A program made the translations under genes and the position numbers. Source: Colwellia sp. (GTDB lineage: Bacteria > Pseudomonadota > Gammaproteobacteria > Enterobacterales > Alteromonadaceae). From it: a stretch of 64,000 bases of DNA. The DNA lies in NCBI GenBank assembly GCA_013215465.1, contig JABSOW010000005.1, positions 1 through 64,000 of the forward strand. Direction: 5' to 3'. This document shows positions 18,336 through 27,064 of the stretch, piece by piece. Below the pieces are notes generated by a model that made no database searches, was not told the origin of the DNA, and saw nothing but the letters and a program-made list of their open reading frames with translations. Every line of letters starts with the position of its first letter. Within the stretch, counting starts at the first letter, position 1.

Positions 18336-18563
18336 ATGATGTTTGAATATGATGCCAGTGACGAAAAGTGTCCGCTGCCATTGGTTAATTTACGTTTACT
18401 GTTAAAAAAAATGCAAAAGGGTGATGTTTGCATTTTAATTATTGCTGATAAAGGTTCAGTTAACGATATTCCCAAACTGCTTAACAAGCTAGGTTATTGT
18501 TATAACCAAAGTTTTGTTGACAATGGTGGGGTTAAAATTACTATATCAAGTAAAGAAAACTAA
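18336..18563 (+). CDS. TusA/SirA-family sulfur-carrier-like protein
   Basis: This 75-residue protein has the TusA-fold signature ASDEKCPLPLVNLRLLLKKM. The single Cys12 in the CPxP motif would carry persulfide sulfur in the family. The spacing to LLIADKGSVNDIPKLL-type sequence and to GVKITISSK at the end is typical. TusA itself works in tRNA 2-thiolation; this may be a paralogue because its sequence around CPLP differs from CPEP. It lies 24 bases upstream of perM and is probably cotranscribed. Confidence 0.82.
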   Translation: MMFEYDASDEKCPLPLVNLRLLLKKMQKGDVCILIIADKGSVNDIPKLLNKLGYCYNQSFVDNGGVKITISSKEN

Positions 18564-18587
18564 TTTCAATGTTAAAAAAGGGTAAAT

Positions 18588-19655
18588 ATGTTTAAGTTGT
18601 TCCGCGACTGGTATATGCGTAAATTTTCAGATCCACATGCGGTGACATTAGTGGTGATTTTGGCATGTTTGTTTTTGTTTATTGCCTTGTTTAGCCAATT
18701 ACTTATGCCAGTGTTGGTTGCCTTAGCGATTGCTTTTTTATTAGATTTACCGGTAAATAAAATGGTTAGTCTTAACTTACCTCGTACGGGAGCCACTGCC
18801 TTAGTCGTTGGCACTTTTGTCGGTATTACGTTAATTGCAATGTTAGGACTAATGCCAATTATTTGGCAACAGAGTAGTAATTTATTACAAGAAGTGCCCC
18901 ATATGATCTCGCAAGGTCAGCAGTACTTATTAACATTACCCGAGCAATACCCAGATATTATTCAGGCCTCGCAAATAGAAACGTTTATTGCTTCGGTTAA
19001 AGATAAGTTACTGGATTGGGGGGAATTAGCACTGAAGGCCTCTTTAAATTCTATTTCTAACTTAGTTGCGTTAATGATTTATCTTATTCTAGTGCCCTTA
19101 ATGGTGTTTTTCTTTCTTAAAGATAAAAGTGATTTATTAGCAAGTGTGACTCGTTTTTTACCGAAAGAGCGCCGTATGGCAACTCAAGTGGGTAAAGAAA
19201 TGAATCAGCAAATATTGAATTACATTCGCGGCAAAGTAATTGAAATTTTAATTGTTGGCATTTCTACTACCATTGCTTTTATTCTACTTGATTTACAATA
19301 TGCCGTTTTATTAGGGGTATTGGTTGGTTTGTCAGTATTAGTGCCTTATGTTGGCGCGACTGTAGTAACTATCCCGGTATTTTTAGTGGCCTTGTTTCAA
19401 TGGGGCTATAGTAACGAGTTAGGTTACGTTATGCTGGCTTATGGTCTTATTCAAGCAATTGATGGTAATGTTATTGTGCCATTACTATTTTCTGAAGCGG
19501 TGAATTTACACCCGGTTACGATTATTATCGCAGTGATATTTTTTGGTGGTTTATGGGGCTTTTGGGGGGTGTTTTTTGCTATTCCATTAGCGACTTTAGT
19601 GAAAGCAGTGATGAATGCCTGGACTTATACTGCACAGATAGAACAGGAGACGTAA
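18588..19655 (+). CDS. perM: PerM-type AI-2E family transporter
   Basis: This 355-residue polytopic inner-membrane protein has the AI-2E/PerM layout. There are two N-terminal helices (LVVILACLFLFIALFSQLLMPVL), a third (ALVVGTFVGITLIAMLGL) and a cytosolic/periplasmic helical linker. A C-terminal bundle follows, with LMIYLILVPLMVFFFLKDK, GLSVLVPYVGATVVTIPV and the end-motif FFAIPLATLVKAV. The family includes the TqsA autoinducer-2 exporter and PerM; the substrate here is unknown. In E. coli perM is near bepA and bcp, as here. Confidence 0.88.
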   Translation: MFKLFRDWYMRKFSDPHAVTLVVILACLFLFIALFSQLLMPVLVALAIAFLLDLPVNKMVSLNLPRTGATALVVGTFVGITLIAMLGLMPIIWQQSSNLLQEVPHMISQGQQYLLTLPEQYPDIIQASQIETFIASVKDKLLDWGELALKASLNSISNLVALMIYLILVPLMVFFFLKDKSDLLASVTRFLPKERRMATQVGKEMNQQILNYIRGKVIEILIVGISTTIAFILLDLQYAVLLGVLVGLSVLVPYVGATVVTIPVFLVALFQWGYSNELGYVMLAYGLIQAIDGNVIVPLLFSEAVNLHPVTIIIAVIFFGGLWGFWGVFFAIPLATLVKAVMNAWTYTAQIEQET

Positions 19656-19712
19656 CGGTTAACGCGTCTCTTTGGTTACTAGAAGGGTAAGCAAGAGCAA
19701 GGAAAGAACAGT

Positions 19713-19747
19713 AGAGCGGCAAGTGTAAGTAATTTCACTACCGCTCT
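19713..19747. terminator. Hairpin between convergent perM and bcp
   Basis: AGAGCGG (19713-19719) and CCGCTCT (19741-19747) pair, with further AGTG/CACT pairing inside and one asymmetric internal loop. It sits between two convergent genes and could terminate either. T-rich tails are weak on both sides. Confidence 0.45.
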
Positions 19748-19755
19748 TATTGACA

Positions 19756-20232
19756 TTATTTTGCTAATTCATTTAACACATCAAGTACGACTTGATGATG
19801 CTCTTTAGTTTTGAATTTATTAAATACATGACTAATATTGCCATTAAGATCAATTAAGAAGCTTAAGCGATGTATACCGTCGTATTCTTTACCCATAAAC
19901 TTCTTCAAGCCCCAAACACCAAAATCATCGGCAACTTTGTGATCTACATCAGACAACAAAGTGAAGTTTAATTGATCACGCTGACAAAACTTTGCCAGAC
20001 GTTTAGGTTCATCAGGGGAAATACCAAAAACTACCGTGTTTAAATCATTTAATTGTTTTTGACTATCGCGAAGGCCTTGTGCTTGTACGGTACAGCCCGG
20101 TGTCATCGCTTTTGGGTAGAAGTAAACTAATACCTGCTTTTTACCAATAAAATCAGCTAAAGCTACGGCTTGTTCATTTTCATCACTTAGGGTAAATAAT
20201 GGCGCTTTATTGCCAACGGTTAGGGTATTCAT
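19756..20232 (-). CDS. bcp: Thioredoxin-dependent thiol peroxidase Bcp
   Basis: Bcp is a PrxQ-type peroxiredoxin that reduces hydrogen peroxide and organic hydroperoxides. The 158 residues show the active site YFYPKAMTPGCTVQAQGLRD with peroxidatic Cys47, then GISPDEPKRLAKF, LNFTLLSDVDHKVADDFGVW and YDGIHRLSFLID, all typical. In E. coli Bcp the resolving Cys sits five residues after the peroxidatic one; here that position is Gln (VQAQG). The only other Cys is in AKFCQRD. It may work as a 1-Cys enzyme or use that other Cys. It is adjacent to gcvR as in E. coli. Confidence 0.93.
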   Translation of the reverse strand: MNTLTVGNKAPLFTLSDENEQAVALADFIGKKQVLVYFYPKAMTPGCTVQAQGLRDSQKQLNDLNTVVFGISPDEPKRLAKFCQRDQLNFTLLSDVDHKVADDFGVWGLKKFMGKEYDGIHRLSFLIDLNGNISHVFNKFKTKEHHQVVLDVLNELAK

Positions 20233-20264
20233 AAAAATCCTTTCGTTTCTAATTTTGTTATTGA

Positions 20265-20789
20265 TTAAAGATTATGAGTGTTTTTTCTAATACAACCTTG
20301 CACGGCAATTTGTTCACACAATTGCAAAAAATCACTTTCAATATCATTAATACTAATTTTCTCAGTGAGAGCAAATGAAATGCTAGCACTCATATTATTC
20401 GTTTTTGGATCTATTTCAGATTTTAATGATGATATATCAATTTTTCGAGTGGAGAAAAAAGCCGTCATGGCTTTAAGGATGCCCGGTTGATCAATGCCGG
20501 TATATTCGGCTTGATAATGCTCAACCAAATCATAAGTTCTATGACCCGAAGTTCGCTTCATCATGGTGATTAATTCAAGGTTGTGAGCAACCATAGGTAG
20601 TCTTGCTTCAATTTTGTTAATTGCACGACTATCACCATTGAGCAGCATGATAAAAGTAAATTCTAAGCCGAATAAAGCCATCCTGCTATCTAATATATTG
20701 CAACCGCATTCACTTGCTAATTTAGTTAATTCGCTTACACAACCCGTTCTATCAGAACCCATGGCGGTTAGCACTAAATATTGAGACAT
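20265..20789 (-). CDS. gcvR: Glycine cleavage system transcriptional repressor GcvR
   Basis: GcvR is a two-ACT-domain protein that binds GcvA and represses the glycine cleavage operon when glycine is low. The canonical start MSQYLVLTAMGSDRTGCVSE is at 20789. The frame is open 51 codons further upstream, but that extension is hydrophobic noise. The first ACT unit spans residues 1-80. The second contains YQAEYTGIDQPGILKAMTAF and ISSLKSEIDPKTN. Downstream by 32 bases is bcp, conserved with E. coli. Confidence 0.9.
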   Translation of the reverse strand: MSQYLVLTAMGSDRTGCVSELTKLASECGCNILDSRMALFGLEFTFIMLLNGDSRAINKIEARLPMVAHNLELITMMKRTSGHRTYDLVEHYQAEYTGIDQPGILKAMTAFFSTRKIDISSLKSEIDPKTNNMSASISFALTEKISINDIESDFLQLCEQIAVQGCIRKNTHNL

Positions 20790-20982
20790 TACAACGCCTA
20801 CGTTAAAAGATAAAAAACTATTATAGCGCATACCGATAAGAAAAAATATTCGAATAACTTGTGTTTGCAAAAACAGCCAAGTACCATGGTGCGCTAATAA
20901 TATGGGTATCAAACTGAACCAAATAGGGTTTGAGTCATCCAATGAATACCAATTTTGTAAATAGTTTTTCTCAGGAGTTTTA

Positions 20983-22110
20983 ATGAGTCGTCAATTGTTT
21001 TATTTTTCTGTGCTTAGTTTTACACTATCAGCATGTAGTAATGTTGATAGTAAACGTGCACAGGGAGATTTTGATTATGCAAAAAAGAAAGAATCTAAAG
21101 AGCTTATTATTCCCCAAAACTTAGATAAGCCGGCAAAGCGAAATGATTTCCTAATAACAAATAAGATTAATCATCAGGGTTCTATTGGTGAAAAGATGGA
21201 TATTAGAGCGCCATCTTTAGTTTTGCCTATCGCGGCATCTTCTCGTGTTGTTGCTAACACTCATAACGCCATAATTTGGTTTGATAAAGTACTTGAAGAT
21301 AAAGATTTATTGGTTTTTATCCAAAATGGACTTGTTAGCCAACTTATGTCTGATGATGTCAGTTATGACGTTGTTGAATCATCAACTAAGGATGAACCAG
21401 GCAGTAAGAAGCAGAGTGAAACCGAAATTTATGAATCTGATTGGTATCATAATGAGGTAGAAACTGGTTGGCTATTTACTGATATCGAGTCATCAACAAG
21501 TTTACGTTTTCGTTATGAATTTTTTCTTAAGCCTCACGGGAGAAGCGTATCATTAAAAGTTTCATTAATAGATTATATGAAAACCGACAGTGATGGCGGC
21601 AGCAAAACTATAGATCCTATTGATAAACAGCGTGCTGAAATGTTAATGCTAAATGAAGTTATTGCTCAAATAGATTATAATTATCGTTTGCAACAACGTG
21701 AAAATCGTTTAATGCGGGCTAACCAACAATTGGTCGCTATTGGTGAAAATAAAGAGGCAGAGCCGGCTTATATTGTTGAAATGGGCTTGGATAACCTTTG
21801 GGATAATATGCCTATTTTCTTCGAACAACACGGCTTTACTATTAGCGACTTAAACGAAACTAATAAAATTTATTATGTGGCTTTTAGCAAACCTGAAACA
21901 AGTATTTGGGATACTATTTGGGGTGATGAAAGACCTGTAATTGAAGTTAGTGATGCCAAGTATCAATTTGTGCTTGCGCCAGTTGATGATAAAAATCAAC
22001 AAACGTCAGTCAGTATTTATGATGTTGATGGTGAGCCTTTACCATTAGAAACCTTAGAGAAAATTTTCCCTGTGATGAAAACAGGTTTATCTTTCAAGCA
22101 TTTCTATTAG
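20983..22110 (+). CDS. bamC: Outer membrane assembly lipoprotein BamC
   Basis: BamC is a lipoprotein subunit of the beta-barrel assembly machine. The signal peptide ends in the lipobox LSAC with Cys18, and the mature start is an unstructured lysine-rich stretch. Two helix-grip domains follow: about 75-225 (SSRVVANTHNAIIWFDKVLE, ETGWLFTDIESSTSLRFRYE) and about 255-375 (VEMGLDNLWDNMPIFFEQHG, PVMKTGLSFKHF). The 375 residues are slightly longer than E. coli BamC. In E. coli bamC lies beside dapA and gcvR. Here gcvR is divergent next door and dapA is not in the window. Confidence 0.88.
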   Translation: MSRQLFYFSVLSFTLSACSNVDSKRAQGDFDYAKKKESKELIIPQNLDKPAKRNDFLITNKINHQGSIGEKMDIRAPSLVLPIAASSRVVANTHNAIIWFDKVLEDKDLLVFIQNGLVSQLMSDDVSYDVVESSTKDEPGSKKQSETEIYESDWYHNEVETGWLFTDIESSTSLRFRYEFFLKPHGRSVSLKVSLIDYMKTDSDGGSKTIDPIDKQRAEMLMLNEVIAQIDYNYRLQQRENRLMRANQQLVAIGENKEAEPAYIVEMGLDNLWDNMPIFFEQHGFTISDLNETNKIYYVAFSKPETSIWDTIWGDERPVIEVSDAKYQFVLAPVDDKNQQTSVSIYDVDGEPLPLETLEKIFPVMKTGLSFKHFY

Positions 22111-22133
22111 TAAATAAAAGGTAAATTTTTAAT

Positions 22134-22164
22134 AAAAAAAACGTCGATTATTCGGCGTTTTTTT
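22134..22164 (+). terminator. Rho-independent terminator after bamC
   Basis: A 12-bp stem (22136-22147 with 22152-22163, one G-T wobble) closes a TTAT loop and ends in a run of seven T. It lies 24 bases after the bamC stop. The A-run upstream makes it partly bidirectional. Confidence 0.85.
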
Positions 22165-22200
22165 ATGTCTGATTTGCTCAGTCATTCCCAAAGGGCTGGT

Positions 22201-22321
22201 TTAGAAACGCTTTATGCTGCGTTATTGATTTCGACAAGGAGAACAACCATTCTCTTCAATCAATGCCTTACCTAAAGACGTTTCTAATTCCAGCTGTATC
22301 CGGCATCTTGAGGTAACATGG
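22201..22321. repeat. Imperfect long hairpin plus dispersed 19-mer
   Basis: TTAGAAACG (22201-22209) and CGTTTCTAA (22279-22287) form the outer arms. The centre is GAGAA-CAACCA-TTCTC (22239-22254), and the bases between pair in part. Just after it, GCATCTTGAGGTAACATGG (22303-22321) occurs exactly, in inverted orientation, at 27222-27240. No coding potential is seen. It is interpreted as an intergenic repeat element between bamC and the convergent small gene. Confidence 0.6.
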
Positions 22322-22330
22322 GTATAAATA

Positions 22331-22525
22331 CTATTTTTTAAATTTGTTTTTGTCTATTGTTGACATTTTATGATCAGTTTTATGACTTCTTGGTAGCGTC
22401 TCCTCAAGATCATTTAAGTTCTTTTTACGCATTCTCTGATTCGTGTTTTTTTGAAAGGTACTTAAGTTACCTACAATTATTACAAAAGCAATGGTAATCA
22501 TTACATAAGCTATCCAGTTATCCAT
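22331..22525 (-). CDS. Small single-pass membrane protein (DUF2897-like)
   Basis: This 64-residue protein begins MDNWIAYVMITIAFVIIVGN, one clear membrane helix, followed by a basic, polar cytosolic tail ending in lysines. Size and layout resemble DUF2897 proteins of marine gammaproteobacteria, but I cannot be certain of the family. It starts 13 bases downstream of the M15 peptidase stop on the same strand, so it is probably the last gene of the yffB-dapE-M15 run. Confidence 0.6.
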   Translation of the reverse strand: MDNWIAYVMITIAFVIIVGNLSTFQKNTNQRMRKKNLNDLEETLPRSHKTDHKMSTIDKNKFKK

Positions 22526-22538
22526 GAGCTTTCCTGTT

Positions 22539-23354
22539 TTATGTTGTCGCTTTTTGATGAGGTTGAATTGGTATTAGTGATAAATCACAGGTATTATTAA
22601 TATAACGTTTAGCTATCTCGGTTAAATTATCAATAATTACCGCTTTACTGGCAATATCCGAATTTATTAAACACTCTTGTAATGCTTGCAGAGTGAATGT
22701 TGCTTGGTACTGCTTGGCAAGTGGCGCAAAAGATAAATGCCATGGCTCTGCGGCAACGCCACCTCGATAACAGTCATAGGGTAGGTAAAAGCCAAATTCT
22801 GCAGCATGTTTTGTCAGCCAAGTTGATAATTTTTCCATAGGACCTGATGCTTGGTACTCCCAAGGTTCAAGTTGTAGCGATTCACCACAAGTTAATAAAT
22901 TTGGGGCATAGACATCAATGTCACAGCCCCAATGATGGCGACTCGCCCCTGGCAGTGCAGAATAAAGTAAAATGGCTTCTATGATTTGCCTGTCAGATAA
23001 ACCACTAATCGCTAGGGTTTCGCCGTTAGCTTTTTTTATTGCGGTATTACCCGTAAACTTGTTATTCCATATTTGTAACTGTCGCTCAAATGAGCGAAAA
23101 CCACTGGCAATTTCCAGCTCTATACCTGCTGTTTTAGCACTTTTTTTGAGCGCTGCAAAGGCCGTAGTCATTTGCTGGTGAATGCCAATTTGTGGCTTTG
23201 AAGATGTTTGCACAGTTCTTCCTGCATTAGAGGCAGTTAAGCTTTCGTTAGCTAAATTTTTATTGGGTAAATAATGAATGTGTTGATCGGTTAAACCAAG
23301 TAATTGTTTATTTATATCACCTAAAATTGTCACGTTATTTGTTGCTATGGTCAT
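22539..23354 (-). CDS. M15-family D-alanyl-D-alanine carboxypeptidase-like peptidase
   Basis: This VanY/LdcB-type zinc peptidase is predicted to trim D-Ala or related bonds of peptidoglycan peptides. The metal and catalytic residues are visible: SGFRSFERQ, then SRHHWGCDIDVYAP (His and Asp ligands), and EPWHLSFAP (catalytic Glu and third His). There is no obvious signal peptide, so export is unclear; some family members are cytosolic. The open frame extends to a TTG at 23399 overlapping dapE. I chose the ATG at 23354 (271 residues), 20 bases after the dapE stop. Confidence 0.82.
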   Translation of the reverse strand: MTIATNNVTILGDINKQLLGLTDQHIHYLPNKNLANESLTASNAGRTVQTSSKPQIGIHQQMTTAFAALKKSAKTAGIELEIASGFRSFERQLQIWNNKFTGNTAIKKANGETLAISGLSDRQIIEAILLYSALPGASRHHWGCDIDVYAPNLLTCGESLQLEPWEYQASGPMEKLSTWLTKHAAEFGFYLPYDCYRGGVAAEPWHLSFAPLAKQYQATFTLQALQECLINSDIASKAVIIDNLTEIAKRYINNTCDLSLIPIQPHQKATT

Positions 23355-23374
23355 TAGTATTTTATATTTCTCTA

Positions 23375-24538
23375 CTAAAGAAGAACTTCTTTTAAACAAG
23401 CATAGTAAATATCACACAGCTTATCTAAATCATCACAAGAAACCGACTCATTTACTTGGTGTATGGTGGCATTGCAAGGGCCTAGTTCGATAACTTTTGC
23501 GCCGGTTGGGGCAATAAAGCGACCGTCTGAGGTACCTCCTGAAGTAGACAGTACCGGCGGTGTGCCCGTTACGGATGTTACTGCTTGAGTTACTGACGTT
23601 AAAAAGTCACCTTTTTCATTGTTCAGCTCGGTTATAAAAGGCTTGCCATTAAATGTCCATTTAATGTCATATTCTAACTGATGCTTGTTTAATATAGACT
23701 CTACTTGTTCGACAATGATCTGATCGGTTAATTCCGTACTATAACGCAAATTAAACAGTGCGGTTAAATGCCCCGGTACCACATTAGTAGCACCTGTTCC
23801 GGAATTAATATTTGATAATTGAAAACTAGTTGCAGGGAAGTAATCATTGCCATTATCCCAATGGTATTGGCTTAACTCCATTAATGCCGGCATTGCCATA
23901 TGAATAGGGTTTTTTACATGCTCAGGGTAGGCTACATGTCCTTGTTTACCTTTAATATCAACCTCTGCTGAAATAGAGCCCCGTCGACCATTTTTAATGA
24001 TATCACCTACCGAGTTTGTGCTTGAAGGCTCACCAACAATACAATAGGTTATTTTTTCATTGCGTGCTTCTAAGGTATCAATTACTCGGGTTGTGCCGTT
24101 AATAAATGGGCCTTCTTCATCACTGGTTATTAAATAAGTAATCGCGCCATGGTATGATGGATAGTCATTTACAAAGCGTTCAGTTGCGACAACCATTGCA
24201 GCAAGACTACCTTTCATATCAGCAGTACCTCGGCCATAGAGCATACCGTCAATTATTGTTGGCTCAAAAGGTGGTGTATTCCATAATTCTAAATTTCCCG
24301 GCGGTACCACATCGGTATGACCAGCAAAGCAAAACACTATATCATTAGAGTCTAGACCACCGTTACGGCGTGACCATAAATTGGTGGTATCTTCAAAAAT
24401 CATCGTTTCATTGATAAAGCCAAGCTTGGCTAAACGCTCTTTTATCAGTTGTTGGCAGCCAGCATCTTCGGGTGTAACTGATGGACGAGAAATTAAGTCT
24501 ATGGCTAGCTTTATCACATTGCTTGTTGGCTTTGGCAT
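23375..24538 (-). CDS. dapE: Succinyl-diaminopimelate desuccinylase DapE
   Basis: DapE is a di-zinc M20 hydrolase that removes succinate from N-succinyl-LL-diaminopimelate in lysine and peptidoglycan synthesis. The 387 residues show [13 protein letters not shown], the first metal motif [21 protein letters not shown], the catalytic/metal [17 protein letters not shown] and the late [11 protein letters not shown] and [14 protein letters not shown]. All are conserved. It follows yffB on the same strand with a 41-base gap, the E. coli gene order. Confidence 0.95.
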   Translation of the reverse strand: MPKPTSNVIKLAIDLISRPSVTPEDAGCQQLIKERLAKLGFINETMIFEDTTNLWSRRNGGLDSNDIVFCFAGHTDVVPPGNLELWNTPPFEPTIIDGMLYGRGTADMKGSLAAMVVATERFVNDYPSYHGAITYLITSDEEGPFINGTTRVIDTLEARNEKITYCIVGEPSSTNSVGDIIKNGRRGSISAEVDIKGKQGHVAYPEHVKNPIHMAMPALMELSQYHWDNGNDYFPATSFQLSNINSGTGATNVVPGHLTALFNLRYSTELTDQIIVEQVESILNKHQLEYDIKWTFNGKPFITELNNEKGDFLTSVTQAVTSVTGTPPVLSTSGGTSDGRFIAPTGAKVIELGPCNATIHQVNESVSCDDLDKLCDIYYACLKEVLL

Positions 24539-24579
24539 GTTAACTCTTTGCTTTTAATAGTATAAATTCGGACTAGATT

Positions 24580-24945
24580 TTATTGAAAAATCTCTTGATA
24601 GTTTTCAGTTTTAAAGCCTAAATGCAATTGCTGAGTGCTTGGTGAGCTATCTTTTTCAATTAGCAATAAAGGGCGCTTTAATAAAGTAGGTTGGGCAAGT
24701 ACTTGCTCAAAAGCGACTTCATCTGTTAGGTTGTTTTTTATTTCATCACTTAAGTTTCTGAAGGTGGTACTGCGTTTATTTAGTAGCGTACTCCAATCAT
24801 TTAGCTCGACAAACTGTGCTAATAACTCATTGGTTAATGGCTGCTTTTTAAAATCATAAAACGCGTAGTTAACGCTATTAGCGGTTAGCCATTTTTGTGC
24901 TTTTTTTACTGTATCGCAATTGTTGATTCCATAAAGGGTGATCAT
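24580..24945 (-). CDS. yffB: ArsC/Spx-family reductase YffB
   Basis: This 121-residue thioredoxin-fold protein starts MITLYGINNCDTVKKAQKWL, with the single active-site-type Cys in GINNCDTVKKA, and later has LNKRSTTFRNL and PTLLKRPLL, which define the YffB subgroup of the ArsC family. Its function is not firmly established; a glutathione-linked thiol reductase role has been suggested for the group. It lies immediately upstream of dapE, a conserved pairing. Confidence 0.88.
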   Translation of the reverse strand: MITLYGINNCDTVKKAQKWLTANSVNYAFYDFKKQPLTNELLAQFVELNDWSTLLNKRSTTFRNLSDEIKNNLTDEVAFEQVLAQPTLLKRPLLLIEKDSSPSTQQLHLGFKTENYQEIFQ

Positions 24946-25163
24946 CTCTAGGGGGTATCCAAATATCTAATAATTATGGCTTAGATGATATCAGAAACTA
25001 TCGGCTTTATCCGCTTTTCTTAGGACAGGAAATAGGTGTGAAACTTATAAAAAAAACAGTGCACTAATCCTGATAGCGTAAAGCGTTTATATAGGTAAGT
25101 AGGCGATGAGAGAGGGGGTTTTGCTTATTGCTACAGTGTATGATTGATTAGTTCAGTATGCCA

Positions 25164-25367
25164 CTATATAGTCTTTAAACCCTGAATATAGTCATACTTA
25201 GACTGTTCAGGGTATGTGCCTATTTCATACGAATAATTGCCAACCCCTTTAACTTGAATATTACTTTGATGATTTTTGTATGCTTCATTTAGATATGTAG
25301 CTTCAGCAAAAGTTGTCCACTGTAAGAATGTGAAACCAACTAAAAGGTATAGTAATAGTTTTTTCAT
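25164..25367 (-). CDS. Small secreted protein of unknown function
   Basis: The 67 residues begin with a clean signal peptide (KKLLLYLLVGFTFLQWTTFAEA). The short mature part of about 45 residues is rich in Tyr and polar residues (YLNEAYKNHQSNIQVKGVGN, then YSYEIGTYPEQSKYDY). I do not recognise a family. The segment coding SYEIGTYPEQ to the stop is repeated in degraded form at 47765-47837, so the gene belongs to a family with copies or remnants elsewhere. It is flanked by larger gaps and stands alone. Confidence 0.55.
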   Translation of the reverse strand: MKKLLLYLLVGFTFLQWTTFAEATYLNEAYKNHQSNIQVKGVGNYSYEIGTYPEQSKYDYIQGLKTI

Positions 25368-25502
25368 ACACCAAATCTTCCTTAGTTTTATAACGAGCCT
25401 GTAGAATTTATAATTAAGAAAAAACAGGCTTTAAAGTTGTTGTAAATTAGGGCTGAAAACGTGACGAAGGAGTACAGGTAACTGGTTTTATTCGTTTAAT
25501 TG

Positions 25503-25898
25503 CTAGCTGCCTGCGGGCTCATGAAACTCAATAACATTACCGTCTGGATCCCTAATAAAAAAGAATTTAGCACCTTCATATTCTACTTTTTCAGTAATTA
25601 CCATACCTAAATCTTCAATTGTTTTAGCTGCTGATATTGAATCAGATACTTCCAGTGCAATATGAGTATAGCCCGTATGTTTTTCGGGAGTATCCATGAG
25701 GATATTTTCAGTGCTATTGGTATTGGCATTTAGAATGAAATTTATATTTACTCCCGAAGGGTGTTCCATTATTGCAACAGGCTCTGGACCAACAGGACCC
25801 ACTAAAAATATAAAGCCAAGCTTTTCATAAAATGAGCGAGTGGCATCTAAATTCTTTACTCTCAAGCCAATATGATTAATTCGTGTAATTTCTTTCAT
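25503..25898 (-). CDS. VOC/glyoxalase-family protein
   Basis: This 131-residue vicinal-oxygen-chelate protein is built of two beta-alpha-beta-beta-beta units. The first begins ITRINHIGLRVKNLDATRSF and YEKLGF; the second is TGYTHIALEVSDSISAAKTI. It ends in FIRDPDGNVIEFHEP, the classic end motif with the metal-binding Glu. His ligands are present in INHIGL and YTHIAL. The reaction is not predictable: lyases, dioxygenases and resistance proteins share the fold. The start codon follows GGAGGTTACTC, a strong ribosome binding site. Confidence 0.8.
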   Translation of the reverse strand: MKEITRINHIGLRVKNLDATRSFYEKLGFIFLVGPVGPEPVAIMEHPSGVNINFILNANTNSTENILMDTPEKHTGYTHIALEVSDSISAAKTIEDLGMVITEKVEYEGAKFFFIRDPDGNVIEFHEPAGS

Positions 25899-26075
25899 GA
25901 GTAACCTCCTAATAATTGTCAGCTAACGCCCAATAATAACGGGCAAAAAATAGTAGGTTAAAATAAACGACACAGGAGCAAAAGCCAACTGTTATTTGTT
26001 CTGATTTATTTGCTTGTTCAACAACGAGATAAAGTTGCGGCTAGGCGCAACTTATCCTTGTTTATTCTATTTCGT

Positions 26076-26204
26076 TTAGTTAAGCCAAGCAATTGATGCA
26101 ATGAGTAGAGCATAAAACAAAATACCTACTCCAGTTATATATAGTATAAAGTCAAAAGCTAACGCTACGAAAAGACTAGGTATAAATTCAAATAGTATGC
26201 TCAT
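26076..26204 (-). CDS. 42-residue small membrane protein
   Basis: A short open frame begins MSILFEFIPSLFVALAFDFI and ends LLIASIAWLN. It is almost entirely hydrophobic, with one or two membrane helices. It is preceded by AGGAGAG five bases before the ATG, a near-ideal ribosome binding site, which is the main reason to accept it. It lies between the VOC gene and the barrel-like gene on the same strand. Function is unknown. Confidence 0.5.
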   Translation of the reverse strand: MSILFEFIPSLFVALAFDFILYITGVGILFYALLIASIAWLN

Positions 26205-26278
26205 TCGGCTCTCCTATCGATAGAAATGTAAATCGTCCCAGCAGTCAAAGGCCATTTATTCTCCCTTACTCATTGCTG

Positions 26279-26698
26279 CTAAAATGAATAACGTACGCCC
26301 AACGCACCACTTAAGCCAAATTGAACGTTGTCATTATTATTGTGATGGTTACCTTTATCAAAATCTAACTCGGGTGAGATATGTGCGTAAGCATTCCAAT
26401 TTTTAGCAAAATATAATTTCAATCCTAATGGCATTCGCACGCCGTAGCCTTCATCATTATCAATAAATACGCCAGCACCTACATACCAATTAAACGGGAT
26501 ATCTTCGCTAAAAGAGCCCTGATCAAACAAATAATCGGCACTAAAACCATCGTTGCCAACAAAGAGATTAATATTATCAAATTGTGCGCTAACCCCAAAT
26601 CCTTGGTCAACACCCACCCCAACCTGAGGGCCAGCATTAACGATTGTTGCAACTAATAAACTCGTTGCCCAGATTAAGGCAATGCTGTATTTTTTCAT
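26279..26698 (-). CDS. Small outer-membrane-barrel-like secreted protein
   Basis: The 139 residues start with a signal peptide (KKYSIALIWATSLLVATIVNA). The mature chain alternates hydrophobic and polar residues with many glycines (GVGVDQGFGVSAQFDNINLF, WYVGAGVFID, RMPLGLKLYFAKNWNAYAHI) and ends in Phe (GALGVRYSF). That pattern fits a small eight-stranded outer-membrane barrel or a related beta protein. No specific family is recognised. The ATG is preceded by GGAGAAATCA. Confidence 0.65.
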   Translation of the reverse strand: MKKYSIALIWATSLLVATIVNAGPQVGVGVDQGFGVSAQFDNINLFVGNDGFSADYLFDQGSFSEDIPFNWYVGAGVFIDNDEGYGVRMPLGLKLYFAKNWNAYAHISPELDFDKGNHHNNNDNVQFGLSGALGVRYSF

Positions 26699-26831
26699 TG
26701 ATTTCTCCTTGAGTTGAGAAAATTAATTGAATTTTGTTGATATATTCGTATAAGTTAAATTCTAGATATAAACATTAATATATTCAAATAATTTCAGCCA
26801 AAACTTTATGGAGCGGGCTTAAAGCGATATT

Positions 26832-26990
26832 ATACCAATCAGATTCATTAATGGTTCAAATTTTAATGAGGATAAATTTTCAAGAACAAGGCGCTTGATT
26901 GGGTAATAGCTGGCTATTGGGATTGAAAGCAACGATGTTATTGGATATTTAGACCATTTAAAAAGATCACTTAGTTAGTCTGATTGGTAT
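26832..26990. mobile_element. MITE-like element with 12-bp terminal inverted repeats
   Basis: ATACCAATCAGA (26832-26843) and TCTGATTGGTAT (26979-26990) are perfect inverted repeats bounding 159 bases with no gene. The interior is AT-rich and has no transposase. Size and structure suit a miniature inverted-repeat element. I see no clear target duplication beyond a possible TA. Confidence 0.6.
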
Positions 26991-27064
26991 TAAATAGTTA
27001 TACCACTACAATTCTCACAACTAACCCTTATCAAATTAACTCATCACTCGTTTTTTAAACGCTG

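Noticed and set aside
20790-20942. N-terminal extension of GcvR
   Set aside because: The extra 51 residues are hydrophobic and unlike any GcvR. The ATG at 20789 gives the family start.
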